Shown here piece after piece: positions 23,180 to 33,263 of a stretch of 64,000 bases of DNA. The notes below the pieces were generated by a model. The model was not told where the DNA came from, searched no databases, and was given only the letters and a program-made list of their open reading frames with translations. The stretch covers positions 71,728 to 135,727 of the forward strand of contig CH672398.1 of the NCBI GenBank assembly GCA_000153445.1, written 5' to 3'. This stretch comes from a gamma proteobacterium HTCC2207 (lineage in GTDB: Bacteria; Pseudomonadota; Gammaproteobacteria; Pseudomonadales; Porticoccaceae). The position numbers and the translations under genes are program-made. Positions within the stretch are counted from its first letter, which is position 1; the number at the start of each line of letters is the position of its first letter.

Positions 23180-23467
23180 ATGTCAAAAGGGCATAACTTA
23201 CAAGACCCTTTTCTTAATGTGTTAAGGAAAGAACGCATCCCGGTATCGATCTTTTTGGTCAACGGAATCAAGTTACAGGGACAGGTAGAATCATTTGATC
23301 AGTTCGTAGTGTTGCTAAAAAACACCGTCAGCCAAATGGTATACAAGCATGCTATATCAACAATCGTTCCGTCACGTGTGGTTAAGTTACCAACTTCTGG
23401 TGCCGCGGGAAATGCGGGTCAGGGCGGCTTTGATAATAATGGCGGAAACTACGCTGATGACTACTAA
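23180..23467 (+). CDS. hfq: RNA chaperone Hfq
   Basis: A hexameric Sm-like protein that pairs small RNAs with mRNAs. Residues 1-70 carry both Sm motifs ([21 protein letters not shown] and the C-terminal [14 protein letters not shown]). The tail is Gly/Asn-rich. AAGGAG lies 8 bases before the ATG. The 104-base spacer after miaA probably holds a dedicated promoter, as in E. coli, although I cannot define its hexamers. Confidence 0.98.
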   Translation: MSKGHNLQDPFLNVLRKERIPVSIFLVNGIKLQGQVESFDQFVVLLKNTVSQMVYKHAISTIVPSRVVKLPTSGAAGNAGQGGFDNNGGNYADDY

Positions 23468-23472
23468 CTAGA

Positions 23473-24768
23473 GTGACATTATTTTTTGAACGCCCCGAAT
23501 TTGGGGAACGAGCGGTTCTTGTCACGTTAAAATTGCAGAGTGAGTCTGAACCCGAAGATCCCCGAGAGTTTGAAGAATTAGTCCTATCCGCGGGCGGCGA
23601 TCCAGTGGAGGTTATCACTGGATCGCGCTCCGCTCCCCACGCTAAATTATTTGTTGGCACCGGCAAGCTCGAAGAAATTGCCGCGGCTGTAAACAGTCAC
23701 TGTGCCGAACTGGTTATCTTTAACCACAATTTATCTCCCAGCCAAGAGCGCAATATCGAAGCCGAGCTCAAGTGTCGAGTGCTTGATCGTACCGGTTTGA
23801 TTCTCGATATCTTTGCGCAGCGCGCCAGAACCCATGAGGGCAAGCTGCAAGTGGAATTGGCGCAGCTGCAACATTTGTCGACACGACTGGTTCGTGGCTG
23901 GACACACCTTGAGCGTCAGAGAGGTGGTATAGGTATGCGCGGTCCGGGTGAAACTCAGCTCGAATCAGATCGCCGCATGGTCCGCGATCGCATCAAGTCA
24001 ATTCAGAGTCGTCTGTTAAAAGTGCGTAAGCAGCGTGCTCAGGGGCGCCGTGCCAGAGTGCGAGCCGAGGTGCCTGCCGTGTCACTGGTCGGCTATACCA
24101 ACGCTGGTAAGTCGACCCTGTTCAATAATCTGACCCAGGCCGATGTCTTTGTCGCCAACCAGTTATTTGCCACGCTTGACCCAACTATGCGCAAGCTTGA
24201 AGTGCCGGAGCAGGGTGAGGTGGTATTTGCAGACACCGTGGGCTTTATCAGTCATTTACCACACCGCTTGGTGGATGCATTTCGCGCTACTTTAGAAGAG
24301 GCGGCCAACGCAACGCTGTTATTGCATGTGGTCGATGGTGCGGCGGAGGATCGCGCCACCAATATCAAGCGAGTTGAAGAAGTGCTCAAAGAAATTGATG
24401 CACACAAGTTGCCGACTCTAATGGTCTACAACAAGGTTGATCTACTCGAGGACTTTAGCGCACGAATTGATCGCAATGCCGAGGGTCAGCCAGTGGCAGT
24501 TTGGCTGTCGGCGCTAAAAAATGAAGGCCTGGATCTTTTGCTGCAAGCTGTGGCTGAGCGTTTGCCAGGGCAGTTTGTACACAAAACCCTGCGTCTAAAG
24601 CCGGATCAGGGTGCCTTGCGTGCATCCCTTTATAGCCATAAAGCCGTATTAGATGAGCAGGTTGATGAAAATGGCTGGATCAACGTCGAGATCAAGCTTT
24701 CGGAAATTGACTTCTTACGCTTGATCAAGAGCTCAGGATTGAATGTGGACGATTTGGTGACAGTGTAG
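23473..24768 (+). CDS. hflX: Ribosome-associated GTPase HflX
   Basis: A GTPase that splits stalled ribosomes. The 431-residue protein has the N-terminal HflX domain (about 1-190, with the GKLEE segment and RGPGETQLE), and the G domain from about residue 198 with GYTNAGKST (about 207), DTVGFI and NKVD. The GTG start lies five bases after the hfq stop, so co-transcription with hfq is likely. Confidence 0.96.
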   Translation: MTLFFERPEFGERAVLVTLKLQSESEPEDPREFEELVLSAGGDPVEVITGSRSAPHAKLFVGTGKLEEIAAAVNSHCAELVIFNHNLSPSQERNIEAELKCRVLDRTGLILDIFAQRARTHEGKLQVELAQLQHLSTRLVRGWTHLERQRGGIGMRGPGETQLESDRRMVRDRIKSIQSRLLKVRKQRAQGRRARVRAEVPAVSLVGYTNAGKSTLFNNLTQADVFVANQLFATLDPTMRKLEVPEQGEVVFADTVGFISHLPHRLVDAFRATLEEAANATLLLHVVDGAAEDRATNIKRVEEVLKEIDAHKLPTLMVYNKVDLLEDFSARIDRNAEGQPVAVWLSALKNEGLDLLLQAVAERLPGQFVHKTLRLKPDQGALRASLYSHKAVLDEQVDENGWINVEIKLSEIDFLRLIKSSGLNVDDLVTV

Positions 24769-24855
24769 CTAGTTGATGCCAAAGGCTTTAGAATTATGCC
24801 GGCTCTAAAATGATTTAGACGTCGGCAATACAATCACTTAATTTGGAGAAAAATT

Positions 24856-25986
24856 ATGGCCTGGAATGAACCGGGTGGTGGCAAGGACCCATGGGGTGGA
24901 AAGCGCGGCAATGATGGCCCGCCAGATCTCGATGAAGCGCTTAATCAACTGAAGAAAAAATTCAGCAGCTTTGGCGGTGGATCAAGTGGATCCGGCGGAC
25001 CTGATGGCAAAAGTTTACTTCCAGTAGTGGCAATGGTACTACTGGTACTCTGGGGACTGATGGGCTTCTATCAGGTCGATGAGAAAGAGCAGGCCGTGGT
25101 TTTGCGCCTAGGTAAGTACCACGACACTCTGGGTTCCGGCCTACAGTGGAACCCCAAGCTTATCGACAATGTCTATACCGTTCGTGTGACCGAAGAGCGA
25201 CAGTACTCCGCTCGTGGTTTGATGCTGACTCAGGATGAAAATATTGTCGAGATTTCCCTGACTGTTCAGTACAACATTGAAGATGCCAAGGCTTTCGTAC
25301 TGAATATCCGCGATCCAGAAACAAGTCTTAAGCATGCCACCGACAGTGCCTTGCGCCATGTGGTTGGTAGCACTGGTCTCGATGGTGTTATCTCCACTGG
25401 TCGTGAAGAGATTGCTATCTCCACAGCCGACAAGTTGCAGGTTCTGCTAAACAACTACAAAAGCGGTATCAATGTAGTGAAAATCAATATCGAAGAGGCG
25501 CGACCACCTAACGAGGTTAAGTCTGCCTATGATGATGTGATTAAGGCTCGGGAAGATTTGGAGCGTTTGGTCAATGAAGCGCAGTCCTATTCCAACGGTA
25601 TTATTCCAGAAGCTCGTGGTGCCGCTCAGCGCATGCGTGAAGAGGCAGGTGCTTACAAGTCTCAGGTGGTTTCGAAAGCAGAGGGTGAAGCTCAACGCTT
25701 TACTAACCTCTATATTGAATATGCCAAAGCGCCGGAAGTGACGCGAGACCGTCTCTATATAGATGCGGTTGAGAACGTGATGATGAACAGTACCAAAATT
25801 CTGGTCGACACCGAGAGTGGCAATAATATGCTCTACTTACCGCTCGACAAGCTGATTCAAGAGGGTACTCAGTCGAAGCTCAGATCTGATGAGGGCAATG
25901 GTGAAATGATTGACCGTATTACTAACCAAGTGCTTGAAAAGTTGCAGCGTAACGTCGAGCCCACTTCAATGGAGAGAAGACGATGA
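24856..25986 (+). CDS. hflK: FtsH protease modulator HflK
   Basis: An inner-membrane SPFH-family protein that forms, with HflC, a cage around FtsH. The 376-residue protein opens with the typical MAWNEPGGGKDPWGG and a Gly/Ser-rich stretch. It has one membrane segment at about 54-72, the band-7/SPFH domain (about 75-260), and a helical C-terminal part. A GGAGAAAA ribosome-binding site precedes the ATG. It overlaps hflC by four bases (ATGA). Confidence 0.97.
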   Translation: MAWNEPGGGKDPWGGKRGNDGPPDLDEALNQLKKKFSSFGGGSSGSGGPDGKSLLPVVAMVLLVLWGLMGFYQVDEKEQAVVLRLGKYHDTLGSGLQWNPKLIDNVYTVRVTEERQYSARGLMLTQDENIVEISLTVQYNIEDAKAFVLNIRDPETSLKHATDSALRHVVGSTGLDGVISTGREEIAISTADKLQVLLNNYKSGINVVKINIEEARPPNEVKSAYDDVIKAREDLERLVNEAQSYSNGIIPEARGAAQRMREEAGAYKSQVVSKAEGEAQRFTNLYIEYAKAPEVTRDRLYIDAVENVMMNSTKILVDTESGNNMLYLPLDKLIQEGTQSKLRSDEGNGEMIDRITNQVLEKLQRNVEPTSMERRR

Positions 25987-26852
25987 GTAATTTAGTAAAG
26001 TCGGTAATGGTCCTCGCTCTTTTGCTAATCGTGGCCAGCAGCACACTCTATGTGGTTAGCGAAACCGAACGCGGCGTAAAGTTGCGCTTTGGACGTCTGA
26101 TCGAAGCGGACATTCAGCCTGGTCTACACGTCAAACTGCCATTTGCAGATGATGTTCGTCTATTTGATGCGCGTGTATTGACCGTAGATGCACAGCCAGC
26201 CAGTTTCTTCACTGTTGAGAAGAAGCGCTTGATTGTTGACTCCTACGCCAAGTGGCGAATTTCCAATGTTGAGACTTACTACAAGGCTACTGGTGGCGTT
26301 GAAACTGTAGCGCGTAACCGTCTGGCCAATCGTGTCAACAACGGACTGCGCAACCAGTTTGGTACGCGCACCTTGCACGAGGTGGTGTCTGGAGAGCGCG
26401 ATGCGCTGATGGAAGATATTACTTCCGATCTCAATGAGTCGGTACTTGGCAGTTTGGGTATTGAAGTGGTAGATGTGCGTGTTAAGCGTATCGACCTACC
26501 TCAGGAAGTGAGCAGCCAGGTATTTAGGCGTATGACCGCTGAGCGTGAGAAAGAAGCCACGGAATTGCGTTCTACGGGTAAGGAAAAAGCTGAGCGAATT
26601 CGGGCCTCTGCAGACCGTGAGCGCACCATCGAGCTGGCCAATGCCTATCGCGATGCGGAACAGCTGCGCGGTACGGGAGATGCTGAGGCGGCAGGGATAT
26701 ATGCCGACGCCTATCAGCAAGATCCTGAGTTTTACTCCTTTGTGCGCAGTCTCAATGCTTACAAGAACTCATTTTCCAATAAGGGCGACGTAATGCTTGT
26801 GGCACCGGACAGTGACTTCTTCAAATATCTGCAAAGCCAAGAAGGCAAATAA
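25983..26852 (+). CDS. hflC: FtsH protease modulator HflC
   Basis: Partner of HflK in the periplasm-facing FtsH regulatory cage. The 289 residues have one N-terminal membrane segment (about 5-24) and an SPFH domain starting ETERGVKLRFGR. The AEREKEATELRSTGKEKAERI coiled-coil region follows. The end SFVRSLNAYKNSF is typical. Translation is coupled to hflK, and a strong hairpin follows the stop. Confidence 0.97.
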   Translation: MSNLVKSVMVLALLLIVASSTLYVVSETERGVKLRFGRLIEADIQPGLHVKLPFADDVRLFDARVLTVDAQPASFFTVEKKRLIVDSYAKWRISNVETYYKATGGVETVARNRLANRVNNGLRNQFGTRTLHEVVSGERDALMEDITSDLNESVLGSLGIEVVDVRVKRIDLPQEVSSQVFRRMTAEREKEATELRSTGKEKAERIRASADRERTIELANAYRDAEQLRGTGDAEAAGIYADAYQQDPEFYSFVRSLNAYKNSFSNKGDVMLVAPDSDFFKYLQSQEGK

Positions 26853-26883
26853 TAAAAGGGTTATCGTTTTGATGCTGTTTAGT

Positions 26884-26918
26884 CTCCAAAAGGCATTCAA
26901 TGCCTTTTGGAGTCTTTT
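26884..26918 (+). terminator. Rho-independent terminator after hflC
   Basis: A 13-bp perfect stem (CTCCAAAAGGCAT with its complement) around a TCA loop at 26884-26912 is followed by TCTTTT. The right arm and the next ~25 bases form an imperfect direct repeat of CCTTTTGGAGTC and CCTTTTAGAGTC, related to the repeat family noted elsewhere. Confidence 0.7.
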
Positions 26919-26994
26919 AAGGCCTTTTAGAGTCATTTAGCCTAAATAGCGTAAAAACTCCTGCCACATTGTTGGTGACTTTGCTAAAATCGCG

Positions 26995-27019
26995 AAACCG
27001 GGCTCGTCCCGGTTTTTTT
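26995..27019 (+). terminator. Second strong terminator before the YjeT gene
   Basis: AAACCGGG and CCCGGTTT form an 8-bp GC-rich stem over a CTCGT loop, followed by an unbroken run of T. Two terminators thus lie in the 207-base gap. The YjeT start is only 41 bases beyond this one, so its promoter position is unclear. It may depend on readthrough. Confidence 0.8.
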
Positions 27020-27059
27020 GTGCCGATTCAGGTGTGATTTACTGTGGGTTGTCATCATT

Positions 27060-27245
27060 ATGCTTAAAGATATAGGTACAGCAATTTGCCTGATGCTGGT
27101 GTTGGAGGGGATTATTCCCTTTTTGTCTCCATCGAGATGGCGCGGCATGGTTGAGGTGATAGCCAAAGTCGATGATCGACAAATGCGCCGCATTGGCCTA
27201 TTAAGTATGAGCATTGGTGCTATAGCCCTATTTTTCTTGCGCTGA
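27060..27245 (+). CDS. YjeT/DUF2065 small inner-membrane protein
   Basis: A 61-residue protein of two membrane helices joined by FLSPSRWRGMVEVIA and DRQMRRIGL, the pattern of the DUF2065 (YjeT) family found between hflC and hisZ/purA in many gammaproteobacteria. Function is unknown. I use the ATG at 27060; no good ribosome-binding site is visible. It starts just after a strong terminator. Confidence 0.85.
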   Translation: MLKDIGTAICLMLVLEGIIPFLSPSRWRGMVEVIAKVDDRQMRRIGLLSMSIGAIALFFLR

Positions 27246-27316
27246 GTTAGTGAGCTTGTAGCTAAGCGGCTAATTTAGAGCAAAAACGCTTTACAGTAAG
27301 AGGTTGAAAAAGAGTC

Positions 27317-28495
27317 ATGACAATTGCAGATCGTTGGTTGTTGCCAGACGGTGTTGATGAGGTACTTCCAGAGCGCGCTCAGGTTGTCGAGCATCTGCGT
27401 CGCCAGCTTCTCGATCTTTACAATTGTTGGGGCTATGACCTGGTGATCCCACCAATGGTCGAATTCACCGATTCGCTACTTAGCGGTTCCGGTTCCGATT
27501 TAGACCTTATGACTTTCCGTATTACCGATCAGTTAAGTGGTCGAATGATGGGCATTCGTGCCGACATTACTCCGCAAACCGCGAGAATGGACGCTCACAG
27601 CCTGCGCCGTGAAGGTCCCAGCAGACTCTGTTACGCAGGTACGGTGTTACACACCCGTCCGAGAGGTCCACTGGAATCACGCACTCCGATCTCTATTGGC
27701 GTCGAGTTATTTGGCGAAGCCACAGTGGCCGCCGATATCGAAGTCATCGAATTATTGTTACAGAGCATCAGCAGCGCTGGTGTTGAAAACGTGCATCTAG
27801 ATTTAGGCCACGTGGATATCTTCCGCGGTCTGCTGGCTGATGCCGGTCTCAGTGCCGATAGCGAAGCCGAGCTGTTTGATCTAGTCCAGCGCAAAGCTGC
27901 TCGAGAATTAGGTCAATGGATTGAAGCCAATATCAGCGATCCGCAGTTGGCTGGTTGGTTAAATGTGTTACCCAGCCTTGCTGGCAGTGTTGAAGTGCTA
28001 GCCGCCGCTCGTGAAAAATTAGCCGGTGCACCCGCAGCTGTTTTAGCTGCCGTGGCGCAGCTGGAAGAGATTGTCGCAGCCATTGCTGAGCGCAATGTCA
28101 CTGTCTATTTGGATCTAGGTGAACTGCCTGGCTATCACTATCACACAGGCGTGGTATTTGCCGCCTATGTGCAGGGCTATGGCAAGGCACTGGGGAATGG
28201 TGGTCGCTATGATCACGTCGGTGAAGCTTTTGGCCGGCCCCGTCCGGCTACCGGATTCGCCTGCAACTTAAAATCTCTGGTCAGTCAGAGCGCGAATAAT
28301 TACGCCGCCAAACAGGGTGTGTTTGTCGCCTACAGCAGCAACCCTGCCGTGACAGAACAGATCGCAGCTTTGCGTTCACAGGGCGAGCGGGTTGTGCAGG
28401 GTTTTGATCGCCAACAGGTTGACTACAACGAACTAAATTGTGACCGTGCTCTAGTCGAGCAAGACGGTTCTTGGGTTATTCAAAAGCTGTCTTAA
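27317..28495 (+). CDS. hisZ: ATP phosphoribosyltransferase regulatory subunit HisZ
   Basis: A histidyl-tRNA synthetase paralogue that lacks aminoacylation and activates short-form HisG in histidine synthesis. The 392-residue protein has the class II synthetase-like motifs (ADITPQTARM, ATGFACNLK) but is shorter than HisRS and lacks its anticodon-binding domain. Its place directly before purA is standard for this lineage. It implies a short-form hisG elsewhere in the genome. Confidence 0.95.
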   Translation: MTIADRWLLPDGVDEVLPERAQVVEHLRRQLLDLYNCWGYDLVIPPMVEFTDSLLSGSGSDLDLMTFRITDQLSGRMMGIRADITPQTARMDAHSLRREGPSRLCYAGTVLHTRPRGPLESRTPISIGVELFGEATVAADIEVIELLLQSISSAGVENVHLDLGHVDIFRGLLADAGLSADSEAELFDLVQRKAARELGQWIEANISDPQLAGWLNVLPSLAGSVEVLAAAREKLAGAPAAVLAAVAQLEEIVAAIAERNVTVYLDLGELPGYHYHTGVVFAAYVQGYGKALGNGGRYDHVGEAFGRPRPATGFACNLKSLVSQSANNYAAKQGVFVAYSSNPAVTEQIAALRSQGERVVQGFDRQQVDYNELNCDRALVEQDGSWVIQKLS

Positions 28496-28525
28496 GGTTT
28501 AAATATTAAATCCTAGGCAGCCTAA

Positions 28526-29848
<1,323 letters not shown>

Positions 29849-29867
29849 GCGATAAGCTCTGCAGTTT

Positions 29868-29902
29868 AAAAGGCCTCCTACTAAAAAAGGGAGGCCTTTT
29901 TT
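29868..29902 (+). terminator. Rho-independent terminator after purA
   Basis: AAAAGGCCTCC pairs with GGAGGCCTTTT across an A-rich loop, ending in a run of six T. Confidence 0.85.
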
Positions 29903-30030
29903 GTATCCGGGTTTAAAATCTGTGTGGCGAGAAAATTATATTAGCCTGTATATTCACGCTAAAATATAAACTATGGTGTAGTCAGTAGTTTATGAAGTAA
30001 TACGGTTAATTTATTGATTAAGGAAATCTT

Positions 30031-30441
30031 ATGCTGCGTTCTGTTGATTTAAGCGACTACATGTCGCGCAACCCAGTGAGTGTATCGGCAACTGATAATG
30101 TTTTTGATGCCATCGAATTGATTGTTGAACACAAGGTTTCAGGCGTCTGTGTCGTAGATGACCAGAGTACATTATTAGGTGTGCTGTCGGAGCTCGATTG
30201 TCTTAGAGCTATTCTCAATGCCAGTTACAACAACACTAGCGATATTGGTGCGGTTCGCGACTACATGACCGAAGAGGTCGATTCCTGCAAGTTGCACGCA
30301 GACGTAGTGGAAGTGGCCGATTTTATGATCAAACAGGGCCATCGTCGATTACCGGTGGTTGATAAGGGCAAATTGGTTGGGCAGATAACCTGCCGTCAAT
30401 TGCTCACAGTCGTTAGCCAATTCACTAATGTGGCAGCCTAA
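30031..30441 (+). CDS. Two-CBS-domain protein
   Basis: A 136-residue stand-alone pair of CBS domains (about 8-62 and 75-130). The first begins YMSRNPVSVSATDNVFDAIELIVEHKVSGVCVVD, and the second has MTEEV and GHRRLPVVDKGKLVGQIT. Such proteins usually bind adenine nucleotides and act as regulators. No partner enzyme is adjacent, so the target is unknown. TAAGGAAATC before the ATG serves as ribosome-binding site. Confidence 0.85.
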   Translation: MLRSVDLSDYMSRNPVSVSATDNVFDAIELIVEHKVSGVCVVDDQSTLLGVLSELDCLRAILNASYNNTSDIGAVRDYMTEEVDSCKLHADVVEVADFMIKQGHRRLPVVDKGKLVGQITCRQLLTVVSQFTNVAA

Positions 30442-30456
30442 CCCTTTAGACGTTTA

Positions 30457-30492
30457 GGCTCTATAAAAGGCTGTCTAAAAGGCGGTCCAAAA
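30457..30492. repeat. Three 12-bp tandem repeats between convergent genes
   Basis: GGCTCTATAAAA, GGCTGTCTAAAA and GGCGGTCCAAAA lie head to tail in the 64-base gap between the CBS gene and the convergent kinase gene. Each has the form GGC-NNN-YNAAAA. No terminator-like hairpin is visible here. Confidence 0.75.
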
Positions 30493-30505
30493 AGCCATCT
30501 ACAGA

Positions 30506-31390
30506 CTATTTGTGCGAGCAGTCAACGATCTGTCGTTGGTTATCGAGCTTGTATAAATGGTCTGCACGCTGAGGCATTTCGCCTAGGCTGTGCTCGGTAA
30601 TACGCTGGTAATGGGCGATAAACTGGCTGATTTGACTGGCCGACATAATGCCACTGAGGTGCTCACCGCTGGCCAAGTCGCCTAGGCGCGCACGCATTTT
30701 TTCTTCCTGCTCTAGACGCCAGTTAAACACCGTTTCAAAAGAGGGCGCCTGCAACATAATTAGCTCATCGAGCAGATCGAACAGTTCCTGATACTCTCCC
30801 GACAGAGCCTGATTGACAGTGGTTCGCCAAATTTTATCGGCATCCTGTTCGGCCTCTAGGCTATTTAGTGACTCTGCCAATTGCTCGTCTGTCTGAGGCT
30901 GTGCGCCGACGCACCAGCCTTCAAAAACAATAATATCCACTGCCCCGCTAATGCGCTCGCACTGAGCTTCCGGCATGCGGTCATCGCGGCTTTTATCAAA
31001 ACGTGGAATAAGCGTGTCGGCGGATCCATTGGCAAGCTTTGCAATGGTCTCCATGGCCAGAGGAATGTCGTGGGTGCTGGGCACACCGCGAGTGGCCAAT
31101 AATGGGTGCACCGTCGCCGCCAATTGCTGGCGCTCTAATTTCGTCAGATAAAAATCATCCAGCGACAGAGATACGCAGCGCAATGCGTAACGCTCACTGA
31201 GCAGGGTGCAGAGATAATCGGCGAGAGTTGATTTACCTGAACCTTGAGAGCCATTGATACCAATAATCAATGGTCGATCACCAACGGTTTTGTAGTGTTC
31301 AAGCAGAGGAGAAAACCATTTTTCGGCGCTGTCTAGATAGCTCTCTGGCAGTTTATTGCGGGTTAAAAATTGTTGCTCTGCAGGGGTCAT
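30506..31390 (-). CDS. P-loop kinase of the D-glycerate 3-kinase / Tda10 family
   Basis: A 294-residue P-loop kinase. It has GINGSQGSGKSTL near residue 45, SLDDFYLT near residue 77 and RGVPSTHDIPL near residue 104. This trio marks the family that includes plant D-glycerate 3-kinase and yeast Tda10. Phosphorylation of D-glycerate to 3-phosphoglycerate is the best guess; the substrate is not proven by sequence. It is on the same strand as the upstream rlmA with a 53-base gap, but the two have no obvious shared role. Confidence 0.8.
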   Translation of the reverse strand: MTPAEQQFLTRNKLPESYLDSAEKWFSPLLEHYKTVGDRPLIIGINGSQGSGKSTLADYLCTLLSERYALRCVSLSLDDFYLTKLERQQLAATVHPLLATRGVPSTHDIPLAMETIAKLANGSADTLIPRFDKSRDDRMPEAQCERISGAVDIIVFEGWCVGAQPQTDEQLAESLNSLEAEQDADKIWRTTVNQALSGEYQELFDLLDELIMLQAPSFETVFNWRLEQEEKMRARLGDLASGEHLSGIMSASQISQFIAHYQRITEHSLGEMPQRADHLYKLDNQRQIVDCSHK

Positions 31391-31443
31391 GTTGGATACT
31401 TATGTTAGTTGTGTACATTATTTTCGGGCACTATTTACTGACA

Positions 31444-32406
31444 TTAATGACTTTGATTCTGGTAAATATTAATATTGAAGTGAATCACTGTTTCGAGTTT
31501 ATCCAGTGTGGCCAGCATTTCTTGCTGTTCTGGACGACTGTGCCAGTAATAGGGCGTCATCTTTAATAGGTCAAGAATATCACTGCCACTGACGACAATT
31601 GACTGCTTGATTTCAATCTGTTCCAACAGATTAAATTGAGAGGCCTTTTCTAGGCTCGCCGTGTTACCACCATGGGGAAGAGACTGCTCATAGATTAAGG
31701 ATGTCAGGCCCGATAGATGCTCCGCGCCCGGGCCGACCATAATTAACTGGCCGTTGGGTTTAAGGACGCGCGCGGTCTCTTCGACACTGATCGGTGAAAA
31801 CACAGAAATAGCTGTGTCTATACGGTTTTCAAATAGCGGGATAGTGTAGACACTGTCCACTGCTAAACGCGCGTCCATCTTGCGCTTTGCGGCGAGGCGC
31901 ACGGCAAGCTTGGAGATATCCATGCCCAGTAGATTAAGTTTTGTTGTGTTTTGACTCGGCGCTTTTGATTCAGGCGCTCTTGATTCAGATGCTCTTGAGC
32001 CAAGCGCTCTTGAATCAAGCGCTCTTGAACCAAGCGCTATACGCAACTGATGCATATAGTAGCCTTCGCCACAGCCGAGATCTAAAACAGTCTGTTCAGG
32101 ACCACTTGCAGCCTTGGCAACGGCGGTAACAATGGCATCTGATAAGGGCTGATAGTAACCCGCATTTAAAAAGCGCTGGCGGCTGCGGATCATCTCATCG
32201 CTATCTCCGGGATTGCGACTGCGCTTGTTCTGAGCTAACAATAGATTGAGATATCCCTCACGGGCCAAATCAAAGCTGTGCTGGTTGTTACAGCGGTAAG
32301 TCTGGGGTTGCACAGTATCCTGTAGGATCAGTGCTTGATCGCAGCTGGGGCATTTAAAATTGTCGCGGGTTGAACGCAACGCTGGGTAGACAAAGGCTTT
32401 GGGCAA
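31444..32406 (-). CDS. rlmA: 23S rRNA (guanine-N1)-methyltransferase RlmA
   Basis: Methylates G745 (E. coli numbering) of 23S rRNA with SAM. The N-terminal zinc site CPSCDQ with CNNQH starts near residue 19. The SAM motif VLDLGCGEGYY lies around 107-117. Between the first SAM helix and LLGMDISK there is a ~30-residue insertion made of five-residue repeats (ALGSR, ALDSR, ALGSR, ASESR, APESK). Normal family members have no such insert. The frame has no ATG near the N-terminus, so the start is taken as TTG at 32406 and is uncertain. Confidence 0.88.
   Translation of the reverse strand: MPKAFVYPALRSTRDNFKCPSCDQALILQDTVQPQTYRCNNQHSFDLAREGYLNLLLAQNKRSRNPGDSDEMIRSRQRFLNAGYYQPLSDAIVTAVAKAASGPEQTVLDLGCGEGYYMHQLRIALGSRALDSRALGSRASESRAPESKAPSQNTTKLNLLGMDISKLAVRLAAKRKMDARLAVDSVYTIPLFENRIDTAISVFSPISVEETARVLKPNGQLIMVGPGAEHLSGLTSLIYEQSLPHGGNTASLEKASQFNLLEQIEIKQSIVVSGSDILDLLKMTPYYWHSRPEQQEMLATLDKLETVIHFNINIYQNQSH
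31948..32037. repeat. Six 15-bp in-frame repeats inside rlmA
   Basis: Units of the form TCTTGAxxCAAGCGC run from 31948 to 32037. The three nearest 32037 differ by only two or three bases; the most distal one has drifted most. Read on the coding strand they give the pentapeptide A-(L/S/P)-x-S-R. The period keeps the reading frame. Confidence 0.9.
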
Positions 32407-32617
32407 GATAATCTCGGGGTGGAATCAGACGAAGCCATAGCTTACAGCGGTTAATATCAGAGAACAATTGTTTGATACCCAGCGTAGCGGTTGAGTTGGC
32501 TTTAGCGGCTGTATTTTACCGGCTGAGTTTTTAGGTATACTACTTTGCAGCTGTAAACCCAGCGCAATAAACTGCCCTGTAGAGCAGTAGTTAATCTTTC
32601 TTACTAGAGTCTCAGCT

Positions 32618-33253
32618 ATGTTAACTGTCCATCATTTAAATAATTCCCGCTCACAACGCATCCTCTGGTTACTTGAAGAACTCGGTCTTGAGTACCAGTT
32701 AAAAACCTATCAGCGCGACCCAGTGACCAATCTTGCCCCACCGGAATTGGAACTAGTGCATCCTCTCGGCAAGTCGCCGGTCCTGACCGATGATGCAATA
32801 ACGGTGATTGAGTCCGGCGCGATCATTGACTATATCTTGCGCCACTATGGTGCTGGACGTTTGCAGCCGGAAGTAGGCAGCGATGGCCATGAACAGTATC
32901 TGCAATGGCTGCATTATGCGGAGGGCAGTGCGATGCTGCCAATGATGCTAAAAATGTATACAGCGCGCCTGGGTGACGCCGGCGCGCCACTGCAGCCACG
33001 TATCGGCGAGGAACTACAGCGCCATCTAGGCTATATAGAGAATGCACTGCAGGGCGTCGATTGGTTGGTAGGTGACTGTTTTTCGGGTGCTGATATTCAA
33101 CTCTCGTTTGTAGCTGAAATTACACCGTTGCTCTACTCCTTTGATACCCTGCCGAATATTGCTGCCTATCGCCAGCGCATGCAGAAGCGCCCAGCCTATA
33201 AAGCTGCACTCAAGCGCGGCGGGTTTTACGCCTATGGTTCGGATGAAACCTAA
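32618..33253 (+). CDS. Glutathione S-transferase family protein
   Basis: A 211-residue cytosolic GST fold. The N-terminal thioredoxin-like domain (about 1-80) has NNSRSQRILWLLEEL, with Ser or Asn available for the glutathione thiol, and the glutathione-binding VIESGAI. An all-helical C-terminal domain follows, with the capping-box-like FSGADIQLSF. Substrate cannot be told from sequence. It is divergent from rlmA across 211 bases in which I see no clear promoter. Confidence 0.9.
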   Translation: MLTVHHLNNSRSQRILWLLEELGLEYQLKTYQRDPVTNLAPPELELVHPLGKSPVLTDDAITVIESGAIIDYILRHYGAGRLQPEVGSDGHEQYLQWLHYAEGSAMLPMMLKMYTARLGDAGAPLQPRIGEELQRHLGYIENALQGVDWLVGDCFSGADIQLSFVAEITPLLYSFDTLPNIAAYRQRMQKRPAYKAALKRGGFYAYGSDET

Positions 33254-33263
33254 CTCTGGCTTT

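Noticed and set aside
31948-32037. Considered whether the 15-bp array is a CRISPR-like array
   Set aside because: Units abut with no spacers, are far too short, and code in frame within rlmA.
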